From Datisca glomerata (Eukaryota > Streptophyta > Magnoliopsida > Cucurbitales > Datiscaceae): a stretch of DNA of 64,000 nt. A model generated the notes under the pieces. That model was not told where the DNA came from. It made no database searches and saw only the letters and a list, made by a program, of their open reading frames with translations. Below are positions 55,131-64,000 of this stretch, one piece after another. The DNA lies in NCBI GenBank assembly GCA_003255025.1, contig QANY01013855.1, positions 1,145,524-1,209,523 on the forward strand, given 5' to 3'. Position 1 is the stretch's first letter. Each line of letters starts with the position of its first letter. Both the position numbers and the translations under genes were made by a program.

Positions 55131-56346
55131 TATGGTGGTCTTCCTTTATGAGTCTTTTTACGTCGTAGCTTATTCTTATTAATCTTTTCAATTCAATATT
55201 TTTGTTGTCTTTATCTATGGAAGAATCAAATAATAATTGAGTGAATTTTATATGAAATTTCCCCCACAAAATAACTACATGATTAATCAATATAGTTTAT
55301 TTAGGAAACAGAGTTAACAAAAATCAATTTGGATGGAGATACTGAATACCTCAAATTTCAAGGTGTACTGTAAAGTCAAACGTTTTCAAAATTTTATGCC
55401 TATATAGCTATCATTGACGATTTAGCGTTAGAAAAAAAAGGTTACAAAAACCTTAGACTTTCAAAGCCAGCAATCTTATCAGAATCATAAGACCAAATCT
55501 TTGTATCAAGAAATCAGTATTTCATGCAAGAAATAATCTTCAAATAGTGGGTGATATTGAGCATTATTATCCACTACAAAACTATAGCAATAATTAGAGT
55601 ATGAGAATTATTTAAAAACTTGCAATTTAGCTTCTCGTATTATTTGTTTGACTGAAAATGAGAAGTTGATTGTGAGAGGAAGGAAAGAGGAAACATATTC
55701 CTTGATTTTCTTTGGTCGCTTAATGAAAAAAAAAACTACAAAATCTAGTTTATGAGATGAGGTTCTATCTCACATTTATAAACTGGCAACAAACTATTTT
55801 CATAATGTGAGACGTTTCCATATTTATAATAATTATTAAAAAAAAATATATGGTCAGAAAAAGAAAATGAAATATTTCTTAAAACAAAACTTTGAAGACT
55901 TTCAAATTTAAGAAGCTTGAACAGATTATAAAATCTATGGAGTCTTCAAATAAAGACAAATTAAGATTCAAATAAATGTATAAACATGTCGTTTTTGAAC
56001 AGGTCCAAACTAAAAAAAATAGGTTATTTCATGAAAACAAATTAAAACACAATTTGAAATAATATGCCAATATGGGAATCCACACACAATCTCGAACAAA
56101 GATTTTAAGGGGTGGAATTAGGCAACAAACCAGAAGAGGAGATAAACAACGTCTAGTATTAGTAATTTTAGTAGAGTTTGCATTAAGATTACGTGTTTAT
56201 TTTAATCACTCTAATGTAAAGGAAGACCATTGACAAAAAAATTAATGTAAAGAAGACAATATTTTATTTATTAAAAGAAACAATCAATTCTACTCCACAA
56301 AAATCATAGAATAAGTAAAGAATCAAAGCATGAGTTTAATTCTTCG
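55131..56346. other. Non-coding region downstream of the P450 pseudogene
   Basis: AT-rich, with no recognisable gene. The open minus-strand frame at 55,021-55,290 is partly an antisense shadow of the P450 exon. No haem-binding exon is seen. Confidence 0.6.
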
Positions 56347-56703
56347 CTAAATAACACCACATCGTTTGCAGTTTACTTTTATTACATGAACATCATTCTG
56401 ATCTAATATTTACACAGAATTTCATCACCCTTAGTGAAAGATTAAAAAAAATATCTTCTAATTGGGGCCTTATAACTTCTCTAACATGATCGTACGAGTT
56501 AGTATAAATAAATGAATTGAGAATATGTTAAATAATAATGACGTGTCAATACTAATTTCTTATAAAAAAGACAAGCTATGAGAGTATGTTGGAGGAAAAA
56601 ATCATATGAACTTATGTGTAGTTAAAATAAAACTAGAGTATGCGTGCGAATATATTTTAAAATTAACCAATATGTTCGTGTAATCAATACAAACTATATA
56701 GTT
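56347..56703. repeat. Duplicated non-coding segment (copy B of 18,171-18,533)
   Basis: Direct-orientation match to 18,171-18,533 across the whole stretch. No coding sequence recognised. Confidence 0.8.
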
Positions 56704-57740
56704 TAGAGTAGATATTGATGTAATTTATCATTACTCTTTTAAAAATATTTTTTTTAAGAAAATATATATCTAGATCTAAAAGGTCTAATTAATTGTTTTA
56801 CTCTCTAATGGGGTCTCACCATTATTTTTAATGATTATAACACTATTATTTACGGGATTTCGTTATTTAATTTTAGTATTCTAAAAATTGTTATAGTCGA
56901 AAAGCCAAACAGAAAAAGAGTAATAATTATCGTATAGAAGAAATATTTCTCACGGTCCCACATCCACTAAAAAATCAAGGAAATTACGTAGGCCTGAAAA
57001 TGACGATTTCTTGTACCATATTACGCCTACTTCGCAGTAGTGAAGTAGTACAAGCATTTGCTTTCCTCAATGGACTAAAATGAGCTAACACATCAGCGAT
57101 AAAATCTTCCGTATTTTTTGAGTGCTCATTTAATATACAAATTTATCTATTTCAAAGACTTATATATTAAAAAATATATTATATTTTAATACATGTACCA
57201 ACATAATATAATACATATACTGAAAACACAATGCTCAAGTCATACTGAATTTGTGCGGCCTTCAAAGCGTTTGAATTGAAGTGTTAGGCCAAAATATATT
57301 TTATTTGTTACACTCTTCTTTAATCCATCGAGTTTATTCAAGTGATAAAGAATTCGGCCACAATGAGTTAGTTTGAGTCATATGATCTTGAAAAAAATAA
57401 TCGGGCTAGCAGTTCACATCCTACGCGACATTGATTATTAGTCCCTTGTTTAAAAGGTTTGGGGATACACTGGGTTGACGATAAAAAAAATTATGCTTTT
57501 AAATTTCTTTAAAAATATATTGGTTTTCAATTTAAACACAAAAATGATAGAAGATTTAAGGTATCGTTAGTGATGGCATAAGTTTCAAGAAAACACAACA
57601 TCATCTTTGTTAAGTGTGACACGATTTTAAAAAGTCACAGAATTTGAAAATTGTGATTTTCGAAATTCACAGATTTTCAATTGTTATAGGTTTTAACTGT
57701 AAATAAGATATACATGTGTGTCTGCATGTTCATGGTAATA
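56704..57740. other. AT-rich intergenic stretch
   Basis: No gene, RNA or element recognised. Confidence 0.5.
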
Positions 57741-58834
57741 GGGGTGTACAGAAACTGTCCAGACCGTGTAACCTGATCCAGACCGAACCGAAGTTGATCG
57801 GTCTGAACCGGTTTTTCCTATTTTTTAGGCAGTTCGGTCTTCATTTTAAAGAGAATCAATATATCGGTTCAGTCTAGAATTTCAGTCGATTCTGGACTGA
57901 AACGCTCGTGTAACTCATATATATTAGGTTTTACCTATAGCCGCCCCTTCTTCTAAAACTAAATACCCTAGCACAGCCATTTCGCCCTTCTCTCTAGAGG
58001 ACACTATAAGCCTGCAATCTTGTTCAGCGAAGCCCCCTTCACCCTTCTCTCTCAAGCACGCTGCAACCATGCTCAGAGCAAATCTATCTCTCTCTCTCTC
58101 TCTCTCTCTCTCCCCCTCCCCCTCCCCCTCCCTCTCTCTATCTATCTATCTCTATCTCTCTCTCTCAAGCCTTTATCTCTTGATGCTCTTTGTCTCTCAA
58201 AACTCTCTCTCTCTCTCAAAGCTCTCTCTCTCATGAAGCTTCTATACCAATCTTGTCTCCCCCTCGCCTCAGATCTAAGAAGTTCCCTCTCTCCTCTCTC
58301 TCCCTCGTCTCAAATCTGAGACGTTCTTAAAGCTTCTCAAACTTATTTCTTTATCTTGTTCAGATCTCGTCATTTTGGTAATGGAGTTGGAAGCAAATCT
58401 AGTTGTTTTGGTCATGGATCTGGTCGTTGTTCTCTATCTCTGTATCTTTGAGAAGCAAATTTGTTTCTTTCTTTTGTTCAGATATGGTCGTTTCATTATC
58501 TCTGTTTCTCTGTCTCTTAATATTGTTTTCCATAATCATGAGATTGTGAAAAAAAACAGATTGCCATTTGCTGTGTTATGGTATTTCTAGGGAAATTTGT
58601 ATATGCAAGTGGCAAGTTACAATCTGGTTAAATTATGTTGAGCAAGTGGAAGATGTACGTTGTTTGTGAACAGAACCGAAAAACCAATCTGAACCTGCCA
58701 GTTGAAGTTTGGACGATTCGATTCAGACTTTTTAGCATATTGTGGTCGGTCTGGTCCTCCTATGGAGGATCGTGATTTTCGGTCCAGTCTTGTTTTTCTC
58801 CAAAAACCTGGACCGATCCGCCCGTGAACACCCC
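57741..58834. mobile_element. GGGGTGT-ended non-autonomous DNA element (about 1.1 kb)
   Basis: The ends are GGGGTGTACA and TGAACACCCC, imperfect inverted repeats like those of the element at 16,621-17,033. Subterminal sequences are rich in CCGAACCG/CGGTCTGAACCGG-type motifs on both sides. The inside holds a large CT-rich tract and no transposase. TGGTAAT occurs close to both ends (57,733-57,739 and 58,839-58,845), but it is offset by four bases on the right, so the target duplication is not clean. Confidence 0.6.
58085..58320. repeat. CT-rich microsatellite region
   Basis: Long (CT)n and CCCTCC runs with interruptions. It generates a spurious Leu/Ser-rich frame. Confidence 0.9.
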
Positions 58835-59030
58835 TACTTGGTAATTACTTTTACACATTGTATTTAAAATATTGACATTGTGTATTTAGGATATTTATGT
58901 TATTCATATAAATAGTCTATTTAAGGCGTGTCTTTCTTATTATATTTACATTATATATTTTTAAATCAGAAAATTAGATGTTGTAATATATTTTTCATTA
59001 ATTTAATTTTTATATATTGTAAAGGGAAAA
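58835..59030. other. AT-rich spacer
   Basis: No feature seen. Confidence 0.4.
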
Positions 59031-59440
59031 TGTCCTCAACTTCAAAACATAAACTGGACAATAAAAAGTGAGAGAGAATTCTCGAGAATATTTGAGTAAT
59101 TGGTCAATTTGTTTTGAATGCTTGAGTTTACAATTGACCTCTATTTATAGGATCTTCATTCGTTACAAAATTCAACGATATCCCTTAAAATACAAGGAAT
59201 AAACGAAATATTCTTCCAAGATAGAGTTAATCATATAAGATTTAATTCATATATACTAACAACTAATCGAGCTTAGCTTATCCATATCAATGACTGATCA
59301 AGCTTGAATCGTCTGATGGGATACAGTGAGATTGACGGTTTAGATTGGCTTTTCCCGCTTCATCACAGTGGCAATCTGCATGCCCCTTTCTAATTGGTCT
59401 TGTCCCATTACATGGCTCCACAAAGATTTTTACTTGTTCA
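59030..59440 (-). repeat. Possible LTR-like fragment
   Basis: On the minus strand a CCTATAAATAGAGG box near 59,140-59,153 is followed by a leader-like stretch, in the manner of an LTR promoter. No partner LTR, PBS or coding part is found, so this is tentative. Confidence 0.3.
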
Positions 59441-59960
59441 TTTGCCCCTATTGCATTTAATATTACACAGTAAAATTAAAATGCAATACTAAAGTGTTTC
59501 TTAAAAAACGGATTACCATCATTACACATCATTGTTCCTATCTTTATGTCAAAACACGCCTTCTAGTGCATTTATTTATACCGTCATTTCCCTTTTCAAT
59601 CGATTCATCTTCCCATTCTCAGGATTGCACGGTATACTGGGCAATCTTCTAATTTTTTCAAAGTATACGGCTTCCTTTTCCACCTGTCACACTTCCATTC
59701 ACATCAGTAGTGATGAGTCATTCACACTTCTTCACCAGTCATGCTTTTTCAAAACCATCCCCTCATCTTACCATTCTCCGCCGTTTCAAATTCATGTTCT
59801 CATTTTTTACGCTCTTGGAACAGACACGGATCAGATATTTTCCTTTAGCAGAAAAATCTATTTCCCGTTGTCAGCTATCATTTCCCCATCCATCAACGTT
59901 GCATCTGTTCATCAATAATTTATTGTTTGTGTCTCATCGTTGCCTCATTTCGAGATAGGG
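59441..59960. other. Pyrimidine-rich non-coding stretch
   Basis: Short open frames at 59,532-59,918 and 59,710-59,958 have no recognisable domain. The stretch lies upstream of a TATATAA box. Confidence 0.4.
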
Positions 59961-59984
59961 CATTTTCCAATTTCTTTTGAAGTC

Positions 59985-60535
59985 TACGGCTTATATAAGA
60001 CCACCTCCTTCTGTCCCTTTCTTCACTTTAATTTCTCGTGTTTGAACGTGTAAGTTCCTTTTTCATCTTCTTTCCTATTCCTTGGATTATGGCCTAGTTT
60101 AAAGTTCCAGTTCCTTTAGTCAAGACTCCCGATGAATTTAGGAAAATCATGACCCGTTACCGATAGGCTTTTTCCCCCATATGTTATTTGTGCGTCGGGA
60201 GAGAGTGAGTCTATAGAGGTTTCTTGTAGACGACCCTGCCAATTAACTCTTAGTCTCATGTATATAGCCCTAGGTCTTAGGCTTCCATTTTTTCCCTTTC
60301 TTTCAAATTTTTTTGACAGAGTAGGTATTTCCCCTTCATAATTTACCCCGAGCTCCTATAAGGTTCTTCTTAGTTTTAAGGCCTTAAATAGAAGATATAA
60401 TTTTGGTTTAGAGATAGAGCTCCTTTACTGCTACATAGTCAAACACCAAGATGGGAGTTATTACCTTGTTCCCTGTCCGCCTGAGAAAAGAGAAAATTTC
60501 ATCACCAAAATCCCGAAAGGAGACAATGGGATACT
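59985..60535 (+). pseudogene. Fragment resembling the Tat-type extra ORF, with a TATA box
   Basis: TTATATAAG near 59,990 is followed by a pyrimidine-rich leader and an ATG near 60,086 (a TAG follows soon after). Broken frames show VPLVKTPDEFRK, YIALGLRLPFFPFF, SYKVLLSFKALN and YYLVPCPPEKRENFITKIPK. The GLRLP and the aromatic LVP-type block recall the antisense ORF of gypsy-2. It is cut by the copia-5 LTR at 60,536. Assignment rests on short motifs only. Confidence 0.45.
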
Positions 60536-62761
60536 TGTTGGTCGTAGCGGCAGAGGCATATGGCGCGTGGCCATTTAAAAAATTAAATTTTTAATAAAAA
60601 ATTGAATATATTAGTAAAATAAAATCGTGCAACGCAACAATGACCAAAAACACTTTTTTATTGAAAACTCTTTTTTCAATTAGTAGGATCCATTATATAT
60701 TTATATATTAAATTAACAACATACAAGGTTATGAGTCATATATCTCTTGTAGTCTAAATCAAACGTTCTCGCGAAACCGATCAATCTTTTGTTCCCACAA
60801 AATTGTTTCTAACGATCAGCAGACTCTGAGATTCACATCAAGATCTTTCAAGTCAATCCTCAATACACTAGGGCATGTGTGGGCACGTAGAATATAACCA
60901 AGACACTTTTCTGTCTCTAGATGTACTATACATTAGATCTAGATATTTTACTGAGAATGATTTTTGTGAGACGATTCTCTAAAAAACGTGATGATGATTC
61001 TTTTACAGATTTTGATTAACTCTTAATCGTAGAAAAAATCACTTTTTAAGAAATTGTGTTCTTCTCTCAACTATTGATTGATGAACTGATTCTCTGATTG
61101 ATTAACTTATCATCTGATCAACTCTTGTCATTAGAATAAAATATGTATCTTATTCTAGGTAATGGCATATCAGATATTTAGAGATAATTAAAAATTAAAA
61201 TTAATATTTAATTTTAAATTATCCAATAAAGTGGGACCCAATGAATAATGGTACACAACTGTAGTGTCATGTGATGCTACAGTGTTGCACCCTCACTACT
61301 GTAGTGTCACGTGGCACTATAGTAGTCAATGTCAATCTCAGATATACAATCAGTGATTAACACGTGACAATTACTATAAATTAAATATTTATTTTAATCT
61401 GATAAATATTTAGATATCAGTTAATTAAAAATTAACATATTTGATTATCCTTATCAACTAACTTATCTGTTATTTCACATATAACATATTTAGTTTATCT
61501 AAAATATTATCTAATAATAATTTAATTATTTAATTTCATAAATTAGATATTTTGTCTCACTTATAAATAATTAAAAAATAATTGTTATTATATATATATA
61601 TTAAGTCTGAAAATTATATTTTTAAATATAAATAATTCAATTAATTAATTCTTAATTAACTAACCACACATAATAATGTCATAATTATTTACTTGCCCTA
61701 GAATAAAAATTTCTTTGCAATGTAGTCATTTTCTCATGTCCTGAATATTCACACCCTAGACCACGTAGTATAAAGGTGACTTGAGGACCATGAATTTATA
61801 ATCCTAAGCTCTAATAAATCAGATTATTAATTAAATTCTTTAATTAAATAATTTTATTTAATAACTTCATTATTACTCCACTATAAATATGAAATTGCAC
61901 TCTTAGAGATTATAGATTGTATTTACAGAGTATTTTCAAGTAGTCCACTGATATAATCAATTCATGTAGTTTTGTACTCCAATTATTGGTTAGTAAATTA
62001 GAACTGGTCAAAATTTTCGTTTTACCCTTCTAATTACCTCTTGATCCTTAAGTACCATTAACCCACTAGTGAATGGCTAATTTATAATCTTATTATAAAT
62101 TTGAGCTCAATAATCATTCAGTTCTAGAATTAACATTTAAAAGAACAAATATACGATCCGTTAAGAAAGCTTTGATTTCAAATTTTGTAAGATCATGTTC
62201 TCAGTCATGCATATAATTGAATCTCCAAAATAAAAGTCACTAACATGTTTTACAAACAAATTTTAACGAATGAATCAAAAGATCCAGTAGACATGTATAA
62301 GAGTTCATGACTACTCACGATTCAGACTGATCTACATATGATCATCGAATCGATGTGTATTATATCTTGATTGTAAATGACACGTTGATAAATATATTAA
62401 TTCACATCGGTCCAGTTATATATAATCTCATTATATAAAGTGTATTCACTAAGATGTCTACCAACATCAATGATCCGGATCTAGATCGCATGCATTCATA
62501 ATACTTAGGGAACCGTACTAGCTACCATTCCTTAAAAATTCCAAACTTAATATATTGCTGACAATTTTATTAATTATATATGATCTTAATTCTCTCGTAC
62601 TATTACAATATCATAGTCTCACTAATGAATATGGAATTTTTAGATATTTATATAAATTACTCAACAATGATTTAAAAGAATAATTATAAGAAAAATGTAA
62701 TTCTCATTGAATTTCATATCAAAAAGTCAATACACATACTTTGAGGGTATAACCCCCAACA
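60536..62761 (-). repeat. copia-5 3' LTR (about 2.2 kb)
   Basis: Starts on the minus strand TGTTGGGGGTTATACCC at 62,761, right after a polypurine-like GGGCAAGTGAGAGAT (62,762-62,776). It is strongly AT-rich with no coding sequence. The end at 60,536 is chosen from the CA terminus and the loss of frame in the flanking fragment. Confidence 0.65.
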
Positions 62762-62776
62762 ATCTCTCACTTGCCC

Positions 62777-64000
62777 TAAAGCAAATGTGGCATTTCTCTC
62801 AATCCTATGTTTTGCACATGTCCCTCAAACATCTTTGGAGGAAGTGTCTCAGTAAATGAGTCTGTCAGGTTCTAATATAACGTTATCATCATAACAATTA
62901 GATCACCTCAGTGTATGACTCGGAAGTCGATTTTTACTATCCTTATCTGATTCATAATAAGTATATCTAGTGCGATTTAGGTCTCCACCTGAAGAAACAA
63001 GTATATAGTTCTCGTTATCCTAAGATACCTGAGAATATGTTTTACTATAATCCAATGTTCTAAACGTAGATTCAATTGATAACGAGTGACAATTCTCACT
63101 GCATAATAGATGTCCGGTTTCGTACATAACATAGCATACATGAGACTTCTAATTGCTGAAGCATAAGGAACATTTTTCATATCCTCTTCTTCCTCAAGTG
63201 TCTTAGGACAATGTTCCTTGGAGAGGACAATTCCATGTTTGGTCGGTAGTTGACATTTATTGGAATTCTCCATAAAGAATCTCTCCAGCACCTTGTCAAT
63301 ATATATGCCTCTCCCGAATCTTTCATTCAGAATTTCTCAGCTAACGACTATTTACTTTTGAGAGAGTTTCTACATCATTCTCAATGAGTAAAATATCATC
63401 AACATAAAAACTAAGAAAATCACTATCTTATCATTGAAGTATCTATAAACATAGGCTTCGTCAACGTTTTGCTCAAAGCCATAAGACTTTATAATATCAT
63501 CAAAGGAATGATTTCAAGATCTAGATGCTTGCTTTAATCCATAAATGGATTTAAGCAATTTACATACTTTCTGATCTTGCCCATTTTGTACGAACACTTC
63601 TGCTTACATCATATAGATGCTTTCTTCAAGATAGTCATTCAGAAAAGTTGTCTTGATGTCCATTTATCATATCTCATAGTCATAACTAGCGACTATAGAC
63701 AAAAGGATGCAAAACAGCCCACAATGGAGAATGTCTCTTCATAATCGACTATCTCTCTTTGTGTATAACCATTTGCTAGTAACTGTGCCTTGGAAGTCTC
63801 TACTTTTCCATCTGCACCTATTTTCTTCTTGACGATCCATTTACATCCAATTCGTCTGACATCTTAAGGAGGATCTACAATTTTTCAGACTGAATTGGAA
63901 TACATAGATTTCATTTCCTGGTTCATGGCATCTTGTCATTTCTCCTTTTCAGGATCATCCATTGTTTCTTCATAAGATAATAAATCTTCCTTATTAGTGT
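62777..64000 (-). pseudogene. copia-5 reverse transcriptase and RNase H remnant
   Basis: From the right edge: GCKWIVKKKIGADGKVETSKAQ-type residues near 63,840-63,770 (N-terminal RT), YEETFS, then a decayed stretch. The catalytic box YVDD is intact at 63,395-63,406. 63,291-62,977 is open: MLERFFMENSNKCQLP, HCPKTLEEEEDMKNVPYASA, LCTKPDIYYAVRIVTRYQ and HWIIVKHILRYLR. The middle of RNase H is deleted. The C-terminal end, LTDSFTETLPPKMFEGHVQN, lies near 62,865-62,800. Confidence 0.82.

Larger units (their letters stand above)
60536..64000 (-). mobile_element. copia-5: 3' part of a Ty1/copia element (runs off the window)
   Basis: On the minus strand, from the right edge: RT, RNase H, polypurine tract, 3' LTR. 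The pol sequence is closest to copia-4. The left boundary is the TGTTGG at 60,536 (ACCAACA on the element strand) and is tentative, because the other LTR is outside the window. Confidence 0.8.

Noticed and set aside
55021..55290. 89-residue minus-strand frame
   Set aside because: It overlaps the P450 K-helix/PERF-region exon on the plus strand, which has a clear family match; the minus frame is a shadow.
56347..56703. Conserved host exon, because the segment is duplicated
   Set aside because: No frame is kept between the two copies on either strand; it is better explained as non-coding sequence carried in the segmental duplication.
58020..58319. Leu/Ser/Pro-rich frame with a signal-peptide-like look
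   Set aside because: It is produced by a CT-rich microsatellite inside a non-autonomous element.
59532..59958. Possible host gene in two open frames
   Set aside because: The frames overlap, lack any domain or conserved block, and lie in pyrimidine-rich leader-like sequence.

Overview
This is a window of plant nuclear DNA, most likely from a flowering plant. It is AT-rich, has no operons or dense genes, and is packed with LTR retrotransposons of plant Ty1/copia and Ty3/gypsy (Tat/Ogre-like) type. The only host-gene material I can recognise is two broken copies of a CYP72A-like cytochrome P450. No intact host gene is visible. Boundaries marked about are read by eye from repeat pairs inside the window. 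Element numbers (gypsy-1 to -3, copia-1 to -5) are my own labels.

Layout. About 530-6983: gypsy-1, an internally deleted Tat/Ogre-like element on the + strand (gag remnant, 3' UTR with a large 140-bp tandem array, LTR fragment). 6984-11556: copia-1 (+), with short LTRs, a decayed pol and an inverted protease segment. 11557-12530: P450 fragment A. About 12535-17765: copia-3 (+), carrying a 413-bp MITE-like insertion, followed by an inverted copy of its own LTR/leader (17769-18170). 18171-18533: a short segment that reappears at 56347-56703. 18534 to about 36850: gypsy-2 (+), a Tat-like element with LTR, gag, pol, a 133-bp tandem array and an antisense extra ORF with its own TATA box. A complete copia-4 (24982-33974, target duplication GCCTC) sits inside that array. 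37031-40269 and 52464-53359: the two halves of copia-2, split by gypsy-3 (40270-52463, minus strand, target duplication CCTAA). 53360-55130: P450 copy B, with the copia-2 3' LTR sitting inside an exon. 55131-60535: mostly non-coding, with a 1.1-kb GGGGTGT-ended element and a fragment resembling the Tat extra ORF. 60536-64000: the 3' part of copia-5 (minus), running off the window.

How the pieces relate. Copia-1 plus P450-A plus 18171-18533, and copia-2 plus P450-B plus 56347-56703, lie in the same order and orientation. They share a reverse-transcriptase mutation (YVDD to YVGD). The simplest reading is a direct segmental duplication of a P450 locus that already held a copia insertion, later spread apart by gypsy-2/copia-4, copia-3 and gypsy-3. 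Gypsy-3 is the youngest-looking element: its pol is nearly open and its RT and integrase motifs are intact. However, its 5' LTR is cut short and its pol has several stops and frameshifts, so it is not autonomous as sequenced. I found no clearly new biological system. The most unusual items are the antisense promoter/ORF of gypsy-2, the tandem arrays in the Tat element 3' regions, the intron-like block in gypsy-3 and the inverted protease segment in copia-1.
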